NCBI GenBank assembly: GCA_973895155.1
Contig: OZ316899.1
Coordinates: 434,001-498,000, forward strand
DNA length: 64,000 nucleotides
DNA from: Marsupella aquatica
Taxonomy: Eukaryota > Marchantiophyta
Direction of reading: 5' to 3'
A program made the translations under genes and the position numbers. Position 1 is the first letter of the stretch, and each line of letters starts with the position of its first letter. This document shows positions 56,101-64,000 of the stretch, piece after piece. Under the pieces are notes generated by a model. The model was given only the letters and a program-made list of their open reading frames with translations, was not told the DNA's origin and searched no databases.

Positions 56101-56265
56101 AGGTATGCTCATTTTCCAGGCAAGTTGCATACTCGGTGGTTGGGTCCTTATGTTGTTCACCAGGTTTATGCTAATGGGTCAATTCAGCTTGCTACTCTTG
56201 AAGGAGAGGTGTTCCCTACTAGAGTGCATCATGATAGGTTGAAAAGGTACTTTAATCAGGAATAA
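50197..56265 (+). CDS. Ty3/Gypsy Gag-Pol polyprotein, intact
   Basis: One uninterrupted frame, 2,022 codons; the more likely start is residue 31 (50287, MPTTRSQALKEA). Gag: capsid-like region ~95-260 (FHGKPKEDPDAWLEDFI, LRGEARPWFNSLSNAI), a Ser/Glu-rich stretch then a Lys run (~270-330), and three CCHC knuckles starting at about residues 397, 495 and 523. Protease: VPVDGGSGVNIM (Asp ~791). RT ~1170-1350 with QDFRKLNEA and IDDF (~1313). RNase H ~1450-1575 (FHVYVDVSGFCIG, HTDHNALKYM, NADFFSR). Integrase: HEEEAGGH...CDPCQRTGK finger, catalytic Asp1739, Asp1801, Glu1837 (D-35-E). C-terminal HTRWLGPY module, no chromodomain. It encodes capsid, processing, reverse transcription and integration in a cytoplasmic particle. 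No frameshift separates gag and pol. The upstream leader is only 54 bp from the LTR. Confidence 0.95.
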   Translation: MLEWSHKTWRCVCRFAVQEKKGDKKVIVSGMPTTRSQALKEASLSFNFGDQLEQPDWVDIHLQAEAEPGVGWSDTSSSTTNTSEDQEAAMVVTQRARFQYKTFHGKPKEDPDAWLEDFIGTAQANGEFDIKLTTLAGVLRGEARPWFNSLSNAIKNDWDAFKLAFLQEFRKVGEESEALIKMGEIRMGSKESVRRFLQRFQRLATKLDPRPVDSMLLAWFVASLPKKMGVSVRQSHPNTLDEAIEAAQSYRSAEISSSKSRRKKKRFAYSDSSSSSSESSSSVEDTSESESEESSSSSDSESDSEEDSEKKKKKKKKKAKRKSDQKRRASKKKPGGKHHKSATFNLVEGSTPATKEKKVMDNKMSEITNQLKALSVHFAGVQPDRRKVPVNRAHVWCVKCKSFGHTPQECQGWRNQVQYVNEESNDVYQASEVVDYFYEEAPEMVYQISGGPRTLQGRPAPPMAPQLMPGLQPRMVDQMGPQGPGGVARTTVVICWNCQKPGHYSNSCPEPRRQGQGAPYPLCAVCKREGHTTANCPIGSAAKMMIGRIEAPPPAVAKAPGEATVNFLSMEWQEEAKDGVTQVAGGENQPDLPGMETPEEEAVCYKVSTRSTRKKERVEERKKRKERKEHSTESPIEVEVGAEVQVPPAEDSDYKRDHPKLFYPKVNEEVKRQLEEMEAKEHQEAINKDLKVAKALKEKAEVEEKKETSKVPSYDIKKDVKDCLVTATVGQLIKDNPLYRRQLKEMLVGRRRRKLPKVGTPADVMMVCEDLGAPEIDVQVNGCVLSYVPVDGGSGVNIMIEATAQQLGFKKLQPTARTMRLANGARVLPVGTLTQVPTLIGGQEFLLNYLVMRPARPSTYPILIGRPWLYGAKVVSDWGKKEFRFGKPATSVSWGHDKHQGETTDELDEYDSELSDELSTKSESDEDEVYMLNMVSQWTEEEVFGEEQEQEALTSHSPLPSLSEVTSLEEVKQAETSAKESNQEDTITMAQEVDQTSKGAAQVEIKTRSNDQSLKAKHLALLKLKIKELEDQLKAANSEEDETQEDQHSSKEKEELSAENAPVYGGMRLAQLEGTFDSTMRNKMEVIRAEQYRTISVQQDKTFNLGNALGSGEEKTIQDLLGEYVDVFAWSHLDLTGVNPELGEHRIDLMLGASPVRQRQYRMNPKYSLMVKEEIDKLLEAGFIYPVLNSEWVSPIVIVPKKPGLDGKPKIRVCQDFRKLNEATKKDHYPIPFTDMVLDLVAGWEVYSFLDGYSGYNQIWIRKEDQLKTAFTTEWGIYAFRRMPFGLCNAPGMFQRLMMNIFHDYLRKFLEVFIDDFAVFGRGKDHVEHLRMTFQRCREVGLKLHPGKCFFGVEEGILLGHKVSKKGIEVDQEKVAVWMAVKFPTSVTELRGFLGCLNYYRRFIKDFAKVALPLTSMLKKGAEVEPSVERLASFQELKNRLVEAPILIAPDWSREFHVYVDVSGFCIGVVLSQLDDQNRDHPIYFASRLLAPAEKNYSPTDREALGIIYSCKKFRHYLLGYKVVFHTDHNALKYMVNKPDVTGRVARWILLLQEFDYEVRVRPGKKHGNADFFSRIEGEEDLKEVDDQFPDEDLFHVGSGGDTWYLDIIQFLLTTRLPRDLNQEEAAVFLRKIRPYLLVKGVLHKEGVDGRLRRCLEKKEISIVMRAMHEEEAGGHYASATTARKILDAGYWWPTLHKDVSLFVRGCDPCQRTGKPAHSRHHPLTTILPLAPFEKWGIDFIGPITPVTRSRRNRYILLATDYATKWVEARPTSKDNALTVARFMYQQIFTRFGPPLELVSDRGTHFLNEVVEELTNHYLIKHRKTTPYHPKANGLTERANGIIGKILNKTVAAHKTDWDDKLYSAVYSYNLAFKTTTGHSPFYLVFGQHSLVPVEFEVPTLRVSVEERMEADQSLMERAYQLEELEEIREEASKQVKKKQAQVKQHHDKKLKKPTSLLAGQLVLLYDSRYAHFPGKLHTRWLGPYVVHQVYANGSIQLATLEGEVFPTRVHHDRLKRYFNQE

Positions 56266-56292
56266 GTGTGTTTGCGGGGACGCTGCACACTT

Positions 56293-56305
56293 AAGTAGGG
56301 GGCTA
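56293..56305 (+). promoter_or_regulatory. Polypurine tract
   Basis: AAGTAGGGGGCTA immediately before the 3' LTR; it primes plus-strand DNA synthesis. The same position in the degenerate copies reads AATTAAGAGGGGAGTTA (15321) and GACGGGGGCTA (30431-30421, minus). Confidence 0.8.
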
Positions 56306-59300
56306 TGTGGGATGGCTCAGTGTCAGCTAGTGTAGAGAAACATGACATTCTTTCGTTTAGAAGAGGAAATAGTTAGGGAAAAAGTTTTAGTGCTATCAGA
56401 GTAGCTAGGTTTAGGGCACTTAAGTAAGAAGGGAAGCTTAGTAGAGGTAAGAGGGAATTTTAGTTATGCAAAGTTATCTAGGGGTAAGCAAGTTACTATA
56501 GGAGGGGCAGGAAACTAGTTCCGTCCTTAGTTATAATAGGCGACTAAGTCGGGACCGAAAAATGACCCGACACCGGACATCTTATTTTTGGCTGATATTT
56601 CTCCCATGGGTGCTGGGAGGTCCCTAGGGAACCCTGAAAAAGTATGAAGTCAAGTGGGGTCTTAACCTAGGAGTTATAAGTATTTTGGCAAAAATCAAAG
56701 TTACCAAATAGCGGGTCCCGGGAAAAATAGCTGATGGGTAAATGTAGGGGTTCCAAGTTTGGAAGTGGGTTAAGTATGGTCCCCTCTATCCCTAGAAACT
56801 TGTGGGACAACTTTGTCACACTTGGTTACTTTTTGGGAGCATCTCAAAGTTGAGAAGAATTTTGGAAGACATAAAGACTTGACCCTCTTTGCCTAATTTT
56901 AGAAAAGTTGTTATAGGGTTTTGTTTATATCTTAGTAAACCCGGACATAGTCCTATGTCCATAGAATCAGTGGAGCTACTCAGAAGTCCTTTTGGACTTA
57001 TGTGTGAGTTTTGGAGGGGGGTCCAAAATCGCCCCAAAATGCTGTTTTTCCAAAAAAAAATGTATTTTTTTCTAAGTGTAAACCGCGTGGGCGACGATCA
57101 CGCGGCGAGCACGAGGCAAGGAGGAGCGAGCACGAGGCAAGGAGGAGCAAGCACGAGGCTGGTGAGGACGTCAAGCACCGGGAGGCTGTCCAAAGGTGCT
57201 GCATGATTACTTGAGGAATCAATTGAGCACAAGGGCGGCTGAATTGAAGGAAGGGCGGCTGAATTGAAATGGCTGCTGCTGATTGAAGAAGCAAGGGCTG
57301 CTGCTGATTGAAGAAGCAAGGGCTGTTGCTGATTGAAGAAGCTATGGCTGCTGAGAAGGAAAAGAGCTATGGCTGCAAATTAGGATCGCTGCTGGCTTTG
57401 AATTGGGAAGGCTGCTTGCTGCTATGACAGCTGCACACTAGATTAGAGGTGCTCCTACTAATCAGGCACGAGATGCTCATGAGAATTGGCTGGCTGCTGC
57501 CTTGATGCTGCTGAATTGAATGATGCTGCTGCTAGCTGCGAAATTGCAAAGGTGGGCAGCTACGAAATTGAGAAGAGAGACCTGCTTGACTGAGAAGGAA
57601 TCAAGCTATGGTTGCTGCTGCTGTGCTTCAAATCTGCTGTTGTTGTGCTGTAAATGCGCTGATGTGACTGTGCTGCTAGCTGCGAAATTGACTGTGTTGC
57701 TAGCGGCAAAATTGAAGAGGTGAGCTAGCTGCGAAATTGACTAGGCTGGCTGTGAGCTATGGTGGCTGTGAAATTGAGGGGCTGGCGGCTGATCAGCTGG
57801 ACTGCTGCACAAGAAAGAATCCAATAGAGAATGCTGTGGTTTTAGATTGAATTCACGAGAGAGAAATGGCTGCAAACATTGCTGTCCTTACAATTTCTTC
57901 ATAAGAAACATGAGTATAATGAGAGTGCTCTCCCCTCATGACACGTGGAATCCCCATAAGGGGCATGTAAGGTAAGTGTAATCGGGCCGCCGCTTACACC
58001 CGCTTTACACCAAAAACAGGCCTTGGGAGAATGGGCATAACTTTGGCTAGAGGTATCCGTTGGGGCCCAAATTTTTTTGTGCTGAGTTAGGGGAAGATAA
58101 GGCACCCCCTGGTGAAGGTGGAACCCCAGAAAAGTAATCACTCAAATATATTTTTAACCGAGGCCACGAGGGAGTCCCGACAACTTGCAAACCAAAGTCG
58201 GCATAGGGGAATGAATACCAGATTTAGGGGCTGACCTTTCTTGCACCCATACCACTTGAGTTAGGCTCTAGAGAAGGGTACTTACCTTTGGCCAAAGGTG
58301 TAAGGCCATCAAGTTAAGAAAAGTAAATATAGGGGGTAGTTTACTTAGGGTAGTAAAGGGGTTACAAGTAAAATAAGGCCAACTTTGACTAGGCACAACT
58401 TGAGACTCACTCACTCTTTTTGCGAGCTTTCAAGTGGGTTGGTAAGCTGGTGAGGAGGACCATAAGTGGGAGTAGGTTTGGAAGTCAAAGCATACCACTC
58501 ATGTGTGGCATATTCCAGGGCTTGGAAGGAGGCAAAATAGCAAGTAGTAGGGTGGGCTATGAACTATAGAGTTGGACTTTGTGTGTTAGGAGGACTTGGG
58601 GGAGGTATAGTTGGACCCCAGGTCAAGCTTGGTGTGATGTGGAAGGAGATAGTATATAAGGAGGAAGTTTTCATTTGTTAGGGACCGGGAGTCTCATCTC
58701 TTAAGTGAAATCTCTACCTTGCCAAGGTAGGGCTAAGCTTGAGAAAGGAGAGGTGGTCCATGCTTAGTGTGGAGAATGTGTAGTGAACTTTTGTTGTAAA
58801 GGTGATGCAATAAAAGGAGACTTACCAATCTTCATTGTGACCATTAAGTGTGAGTGCATTTGAAGTATATGAGAGCAAGAGAAGAGTCCATGCTATGGTA
58901 TAATCTTGGTCTAAGCTTGAAGGGGATGTGCTAGTACAAAACCAAGGCCAAGGAGGCAAGGTTAAGGTATAGCATTACTTTGAGACTTAGAGAGGATTAT
59001 AGCTTGAGGGTGGAAAGTACTTTGCTTGGTGTGTGGTGTTAACAAGAAGTAAGAACAAGAGGAAGAGTCCTTAGATAGAGGAGCCTTCTCTAGGGCTCAA
59101 AGGGGATGTGTGGACCCAAACCAAGGCCAGGGGGGCAAGGTTGAGGGGTAACACTACTTTGAGGGTCTTGAGGAGACTTAAGCTTGAAGAGGAAAGTACT
59201 TTGGGTTCTTGGGTGTTTGTGTGAGAATCTACTCTAAGGTGACAGCTTGGAGCGGAGATCCCCCTTGCTGATCCTTGGAGTAGAGGAGAGGGGAAGGGGT

Positions 59301-59495
59301 GAGTACAAAAGTAGTCAAGGGGACTACCTCTCTAGAAGTGGAGAGTTGAAACTACTTATGTATGGAGTGATTGGACATTGTAAGCACACTTCAGAAGTTT
59401 TGTCAATCCTTTGTGACCCTGGTATGACATGGAGCAGGTATTAGGTAGTCTTTTGGGGAGAAAAGCCGCTTAAGCTCCTTGGCAAGTGTTTGACA
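56306..59495 (+). repeat. 3' LTR (3,190 bp)
   Basis: A copy of 46953-50142 at a constant offset of 9,353 bp with no indel; one substitution was noticed (59482). The constant offset of all shared features supports exact length identity. Confidence 0.95.
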
Positions 59496-59500
59496 AGTGA

Positions 59501-59860
59501 TGTTAGGATAGGAGTCTCACTTGTTTGAGCAGGACCGAACTGACAGTCGATGGAGGCTTGAACCCGGGCGGGGATATGGTCGTAATGGTGTGGCTGCAAG
59601 TCTATTGTGCCCGGGAGATGGTAAATCTTGTCCGGAAGCCAAAGAAGGGCCTCCCGAAATCCGACATACTTCTTGTCGACAAAGAAGTATTTGCTGATTT
59701 TGTTGACTCGGCAAAGCTCACTCTGAAAAGGGAGGGCAAAGTCGTGGTTATAGTGATTTTGGCTGGCTAAACAAATGGCTCTCTCGTAAGCTCGTTCGGT
59801 CTTGTATCGGCGCGGGTTGACTTCGGCTAAGGACTTGGCTAAGTGACTTCCTACGGATAG
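59501..59860 (-). pseudogene. N-terminal part of the minus-strand reading frame split by the Ty3 insertion
   Basis: The minus-strand frame is open from just after a TGA near 59860 to the insertion point: AKSLAEVNPRRYKTERAYER, NHYNHDFALPFQSELCRVNK, ISKYFFVDKKYVGFREALLW, PARVQASIDCQFG. It has regular amphipathic character and few low-complexity residues, unlike the shadow frames around it. No in-frame ATG near the 5' end; an upstream frame with ATG (59960) overlaps, so a splice or a frameshift is likely. The protein is not recognised. With 46815-46952 it spans about 165 codons. Confidence 0.5.
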
Positions 59861-60007
59861 GAATTGCAGCCAAAATCAAAGGGCCAAACTGGACAATATC
59901 GTGACAGACATCTAGGAGTGACGGTGGGCGACTAGGGAGGGACAAAGTGGCTGAGGTCAAAGCTGGCGTGCGGAATGGAGTTTAGGGTTTTGCGAGAGAA
60001 TGGCCCT

Positions 60008-60016
60008 CCTTTTATA
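60008..60016 (-). promoter_or_regulatory. TATA box for the minus-strand frame
   Basis: The minus strand reads TATAAAAGG, about 150 bp upstream of the open frame and followed by a CT-rich, CAAAACCCTAAAC-type leader. This fits a plant transcription start; it could equally be an LTR promoter of an element whose remains flank it. Confidence 0.45.
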
Positions 60017-60114
60017 CTCTGAGGCTCATTGTCCGACCGGCCCCTCCTCTCTTCCCATAGGCCGAGCTTTTCACGCTCTCACTGTACTGGCCACTTGCAG
60101 GTCCGGTTCAGAGC

Positions 60115-60371
60115 GTGTCAGCGGCCGCCTTGGAGAATTTTGTTATACAGACCCGAAGTGTCCCCTTACACGCTCGTAACCCGGGAGTACGAATGGCGCT
60201 CCGCCGCCATCCCGAATGTAAATGCCCCTTATTAACTAATGATTCCCTAGTCATAAGTACTACCTACTTAGTGTCGTTATGCTAATAACTACGGCCTATG
60301 GTGCCCCTAACGAGCGTGCTAAGCAGGGCTAGGCTGAATCAATCATTAACCGCCGTGCTGGCGGCGTCACA
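60115..60371. repeat. ~257 bp short repeat, copy 2, with flanking AGAGC
   Basis: Homologous to 46401-46660. AGAGC occurs immediately before (60110-60114) and after (60372-60376), as expected for a 5 bp target duplication. Ends: GTGTCAGCGGC... and ...GGCGGCGTCACA. On the minus strand it reads TGTGACGCC...GCTGACAC. It could be a small solo LTR or a MITE with imperfect terminal inverted repeats. Confidence 0.65.
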
Positions 60372-60394
60372 AGAGCACTAAGGGATTTATAGCC

Positions 60395-60690
60395 AGAGTT
60401 GAGCTTGCAGGGCAAGCGTGAGGCCGGGCCTCACTACAGTCTGGGGTAGATTGTCGTTAGGCCTAGTACCAGCTTTGAAGTCGAGTCAACTGTGCATGCA
60501 TAACTTGCCATTCTGAAATGGAGGTGTGAGATTTGTATGTGCCCCCAAGAATGAAGTGCAGTGAAGGAGGTTGAGTTCAGGATTGAGTTTGCAAGGCAAG
60601 TACGGGATTGGTTTGAGTCCAATCTGCCGTCGCAATCTGGAGTGAGTCGGGCTCAGGTTCAGGATTGAGCTTGCATGGCAAGCACGTCGT
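60395..60690 (+). repeat. Three dispersed copies of a ~30 bp motif
   Basis: The core TTGAGYTTGCAdGGCAAGyryG recurs at about 60400, 60580 and 60665, spaced 85-180 bp apart with other similar words between (TTGAGTCCAATCTG, AGTCGGGCTCAGG). Origin unknown. Confidence 0.6.
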
Positions 60691-60699
60691 GAGGTATTT

Positions 60700-61000
60700 A
60701 CAAATGACAGCAAACAGCAAACGGTAACAGCAAACATAAACTGGTAACAGGAAATAGAAACTGTTAACAGGAAAAAGGGTGGTAATTTTTTTCTGAATTT
60801 TTATTTTTTTTAGCCAGCGCCCGGCGCTGGAAATGCTAGCGCCCAAAGCTAGCCAAAAAATGTTTATTATTATTTTTTTTGGAAAATGTGACTTTTTTGA
60901 AAATATTTTTGATTGTCATTTTTCCTGGTAACAGTAACTTTTTGCTGGTAATAGGAAAATTTTTACTGGTACCAGGAAACCTGTTTCCTGTTTTCTGTCA
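60700..61000. repeat. GGTAACAGGAAA-type microrepeats around a GC hairpin
   Basis: Variants of GGTAACAG(C/G)AAA occur at about 60723, 60742, 60756, 60763, 60929, 60946 and 60967. Between them lies AGCCAGCGCCCGGCGCTGG (perfect 8 bp arms with a single-base centre), followed by GCTAGCGCCCAAAGCTAGC (6 bp arms), with A/T-rich runs on both sides. No coding potential. Confidence 0.65.
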
Positions 61001-61029
61001 CGGGTGCCATACCCCACGTCGCAATCTAG

Positions 61030-61980
61030 AGTAGACAACCTTTGGGCCTATTGTTTAGATCAAGTGTTCTCAGTGAACTATTGTGCACATCTTTGAATGT
61101 AATTGGGTTTTTCTCTCAGGCCTCATTTCTCATATGGATGTGTGTGTGTGTGAGGAAATCTGAGTGTATGATGGGACTAGCAGTGCCACTGAGAGGTGTA
61201 CCAGGTGCATTGAAGTGGGTTGGGTGAGGGCTATCACAGCACTGATTGCTGAGAGTGGAATGGCAGAGTGGTGGGGCAATGGCTTAGAAGTCCCTAAGCC
61301 GAGAATCAGTCAGGAGTCACTAGTTTATGGGTACATTCTGGCGGCGGAATAGAAATATATCTATGATAGTAAGCGTACGTATAGACATATGTGCACCGTA
61401 GCGCTAGGCCCTGTGTGTACGGGCCCGATATGAAGACCACTTCTCACCAGAACTATCATGAGCATAGGATCTGATTCCCAACCTTGGTTCCTAGGGATTG
61501 AGCTTGGGTGATGTGTGACAGAGTCTTGCTATGATAGTCTAGTGTTAAGGGCATAAACTAGTGTTTACCAACCTTCACAGCATCCCTTCGTGATCCTCAG
61601 GTACAAGGAGATGGTTTTGGCACCCAATAGTGATATTTTTGGTGTTAAGACCCATGTCAATCGCGTGACAAGAACCATGACTATAATCGACAAATTGAGA
61701 CTTGTGAAAGTTAACTCATTACATCCCTAAAACTCAAGCACAAGCATACAAGTCTTACATGAAAACAACAGGGACAAGATAATTCTATTCGAATCTTAGA
61801 ACTCATATTAACTATTGAACACACATGCATAATTTCATACAAACAAAATTGTCACAACATGATCAATGAATGATCCAGGGAATCTCAATTGAGTTATGCA
61901 TTATGAAATGTCTTGGTAACATTGGCACCAATCATGCATCTGTTTTTAGCTATCAGAAACTACATGTTTTTAAGTATCAG
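61030..61980. other. Unassigned region with short (TG)n tract
   Basis: A (TG)n tract of about 16 bp lies at 61138-61153. The rest has no recognisable gene or element. On the minus strand it follows the fragment at 61984-62238 and could contain intron sequence of the same gene, but no exon was recognised. Confidence 0.4.
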
Positions 61981-61983
61981 AAA

Positions 61984-62238
61984 CTACAAACCACACATTT
62001 CAGGTGTCCCTATGTAATCTGTTGGCCACAACACCAAAGAGTTCAAAGCATCTACAATAGTTGTCTGTGGCGGGTCATCATTCAAATTAGGAATTGGTAA
62101 AGGGGTCTTTGGCTTCACAGGCTTTGTCAACAACACCACAGAATACCCTATTGGCACTTCTTTGCACAAGAATGTAATTTTCTCAAGGCGCAATTTTCCA
62201 AACCCTACACACAACTCATCTTGTTGTGGTGAGAACAA
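61984..62238 (-). pseudogene. Possible CACTA-associated ORF fragment (DUF8039-like)
   Basis: An 84-codon minus-strand frame. The order 'GYSVVLLTKPVKPKTPLPIP ... TTIVDALNSLVLWPTDYI' resembles a segment of the plant CACTA second protein (V.V..V...A.LP.P......TV.DALN.F..WP...). Only this fragment is visible, and no transposase or CACTA end was found next to it. An ordinary gene exon cannot be excluded. Confidence 0.35.
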
Positions 62239-62284
62239 TACATACTCAAGTTGTGCCTGAGTTTCAATTCTTTACACTACTTTG

Positions 62285-62972
62285 CCGCTGAGTCATGGAA
62301 CTCGACTACCTTAATACTTAGTTCCAGCGTCGCTAACTCCAACGCCAAGCTCCCTTATGGTCCAGGCCTGGATAGGCCATCCGGGGAGGACTTAGCATGG
62401 GGAGACTTGTGGGCAATGAGACGTGGCACTAGCAAAGGCAAGGAGTCAAGCTGGTGACACACACTAAGGACTTAGGCGAGCTGAGAGCTGGTCGGGTCAA
62501 GGGGAAAGGGGCCGGACTCAAGGTCAACCATCCGGGCCCCCGAACGGACTTTGAGTTTTGAGGGCTTGAGTGTGAGCTCCTCTTGGGCCCCAAGGCCAAT
62601 GGAGTTGACGCCATGGGCAACGGACGCTTGGGGCGTGAGTTATGGCCCAATCTGGGTTTGGCCGATCGGGGACCCCGAGCGGCAATGAGACCTGAGGGCC
62701 TAGGCATGAGCACTGGGTTGGCCGAATCACAACGGGCTAAGGCACTCCGCTTGCGGTCGCCTAACAAGAAAGTTATGGGCGTTGCCAGTTGGTGGCACGC
62801 CCACTATGCGCGATAGGATCCGGGTTGGAGGCCAAATGTTTAGGGACCAAAGTTGGACTGGGGGTGGCAAGTCTCCAGAAGCATATATGAGGGGAGTGGT
62901 GTCTCCTTGGGGGCCAAGGGCGAGCCAAAGTCGTGAGCCGCGACGGTTGCAACACTAAGGGAAAGCGCCAAA
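62285..62972 (+). repeat. Dispersed ~0.69 kb repeat, inverted partner at 6220-6890
   Basis: Aligned with the reverse complement of 6220-6890 from GAACTYGAYTACCTTAA to CGCCAAA. Here it lies ~200 bp upstream of a polypurine tract and LTR start (63181-63193), so it may be the 3' internal region of an LTR element. Small open frames within it are not conserved between copies. Confidence 0.75.
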
Positions 62973-64000
62973 TGGAATCTTCCCAATCTTGAGTTTGAGA
63001 GAAAGGAATGGCCTACATTGGACATCTGGTGCTGGATATTTATGCTCTGGCCAATCCTCCACAAAGAAGAAGACACCGCCTGGGATGATGATAGTGTTGA
63101 AGAGATACTAACATGGCACATCCTTAACAAAGAAGAAACTTTTCCAAGACTCAAGTGTTCACGAGGTCCCTTCACATTTTAGGATGGGGTTATGTGGAAT
63201 GGCAAAAACGAGCATTGGAGTGAAAATGGTACATTTTAAAACTTTTTGGCTTTACTTAAAGCTTCTCCAAGTCAACAAACCACCCCTTAATTCATTTTAA
63301 GCCCTAAAGGAATGTTTTGGAGAAAGTTGAGAAGATTGAATTTTTGACGGAACAATCGCTTTGGGAGCTCTCTGAAAGAAATCGCTCAGAACCGAAGCAA
63401 AAGAATGGCTTTGCAGAAAAACTGGCTGAAGAATCGCTTTGGAAGTTGGAAAATCGGTTTGGACTTTTGGCATGAACTTTGACGGACGATTGCGGATCGG
63501 CCCAATGTTGGTTTGAGAAGATTTTTAGTGCGTTGGAAAGGTATTTCCAAGAGCTACAATGAGAATTTTAGTTTGGAGCCAAAGCATAAACTTCAAAATA
63601 TACCAAACCGATTATGCGGGATATTTTGGTATATATTACTTAAATTGTTTTTAACTCACCTTTGCACCTCTTGAGCTTTCCCATTAGTTTATTAGAATAG
63701 GATATAGAGGGACATAGTTTAGTACACCCTTAGGAATTAGATTTAGAGAGTCTTAGTTTCATCTCACCTTGTAGGACTTAAATTTTAGATAAGAAAGGTT
63801 TGTAGACTTTTAAACCTTTTGGCATCTCAAGCCTTTTGAGGGAGCCTACAATTGGACTCTGAAGACCATTTTTCATTGTCTTTTCCTTTGAATATTAATC
63901 TCTGACCATTTTGGGTCTTTCTCTCATGCCAATCTTGGGCTTAGGAGAGAAGATTAAACTAGAAGGGATTGTACCACACTTATGCATTGAAATCATATCA
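62973..64000 (+). mobile_element. 3' end of a Ty3-like element: polypurine tract and LTR start
   Basis: GTGTTCACGAGGTCCCTTCACATTTTAGGATGGGG then TATGTGGAATGGCAAAAACG closely parallels the 3' junction of the degenerate Ty3 element (GTGTTCGCGAGGACGCTTCAC... TATGTGGGCTGGCAAAATA, 15301-15355). The polypurine tract is 63181-63189; the LTR starts at 63193 and runs off the window. No pol homology was recognised upstream, so the internal region is deleted or replaced. Confidence 0.6.

Larger units (their letters stand above)
46953..59495 (+). mobile_element. Complete Ty3/Gypsy LTR retrotransposon, recently inserted
   Basis: 12,543 bp with 3,190 bp LTRs, AGTGA target duplications, primer-binding site, one full-length gag-pol frame and a polypurine tract: all parts needed for autonomous movement. 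In the comparison made by eye, the two LTRs show a single substitution (50129 A / 59482 G), which implies a very recent insertion. Lineage: no chromodomain after integrase, a tRNA-Asp-like primer site and a DGGSG protease favour the non-chromovirus (Tat/Athila side) branch; this is tentative. It splits a minus-strand reading frame. Confidence 0.97.

Noticed and set aside
59525-59770. 81-codon plus-strand frame next to the Ty3 insertion
   Set aside because: The minus-strand frame over the same bases is longer, continues across the insertion site and has a TATA box upstream, so the plus-strand frame was treated as its shadow.
1-64000. CRISPR array, bacterial operons, rRNA genes
   Set aside because: No regularly spaced identical repeats with unique spacers, no ribosome-binding-site-led gene clusters and no rRNA-like blocks; all recognisable coding is from eukaryotic transposable elements.

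Overview
The window looks like nuclear DNA of a land plant and consists almost entirely of transposable elements, many nested inside one another. The evidence is a CACTA transposase with plant DUF4218/DUF4216-type regions and a GT-AG intron, a Harbinger ORF1 with a NAM-associated-like region, a plant LINE whose ORF1 combines a DUF4283-like region with a CCHC knuckle, and Ty3 elements primed by a tRNA-Asp-like site. No host gene, rRNA or convincing tRNA was recognised. The sequence does not identify the species.

Layout. 1-2473: 3' part of a CACTA transposon, ending with the diagnostic terminus inside the tail of a minus-strand Harbinger-like ORF1 (2480-3327). 4293-4528: minisatellite. 4616-9230: decayed minus-strand element with a gag-like coiled-coil ORF. 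9420-10885: C-terminal part of a second gag-like family, minus strand. 10890-17030: degenerate plus-strand Ty3 element and part of its LTR. 17031-26938: complex block of the second gag-like family, with direct tandem copies (17283-21257) and a large inverted repeat (about 2.2 kb arms) centred on a 100-N gap. 26939-36354: minus-strand Ty3 element with a 3.48 kb LTR; its internal region is split by a 3,189 bp insertion (31750-34938) that has a 5 bp target duplication and an open 606-codon ORF. 36358-39993: LINE with full ORF1 and an endonuclease, cut off by the next insertion. 39994-46390: further gag-like elements and a Ty3 pol fragment. 46953-59495: a complete, apparently young Ty3 element (12,543 bp; 3,190 bp LTRs; TSD AGTGA; one 2,022-codon gag-pol ORF), inserted into a minus-strand reading frame. 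59500-64000: short repeats, a possible CACTA ORF fragment, and the start of another LTR at 63193.

How the parts relate. Three related Ty3 subfamilies are present: one apparently functional (46953), one decayed (10890 and 30420-36354) and one fragmentary (45067-46390). Around them lie several copies of RT-less elements whose only recognisable product is a gag-like protein with a domain resembling the 'putative plant transposon protein' family (PF20167 by memory of its pattern, not searched) followed by coiled coil. By inference these are non-autonomous and would depend on enzymes from Ty3-like relatives.

The least explained objects are the 3.19 kb RT-less insertion with its CCGGA-rich sequence and intact ORF, and the RT-less gag-like family in which a 0.9 kb coding module lies on both sides of the core domain at two separate loci. 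Part of the large palindrome is probably an assembly artefact, because several of the arm differences are one-base homopolymer indels.
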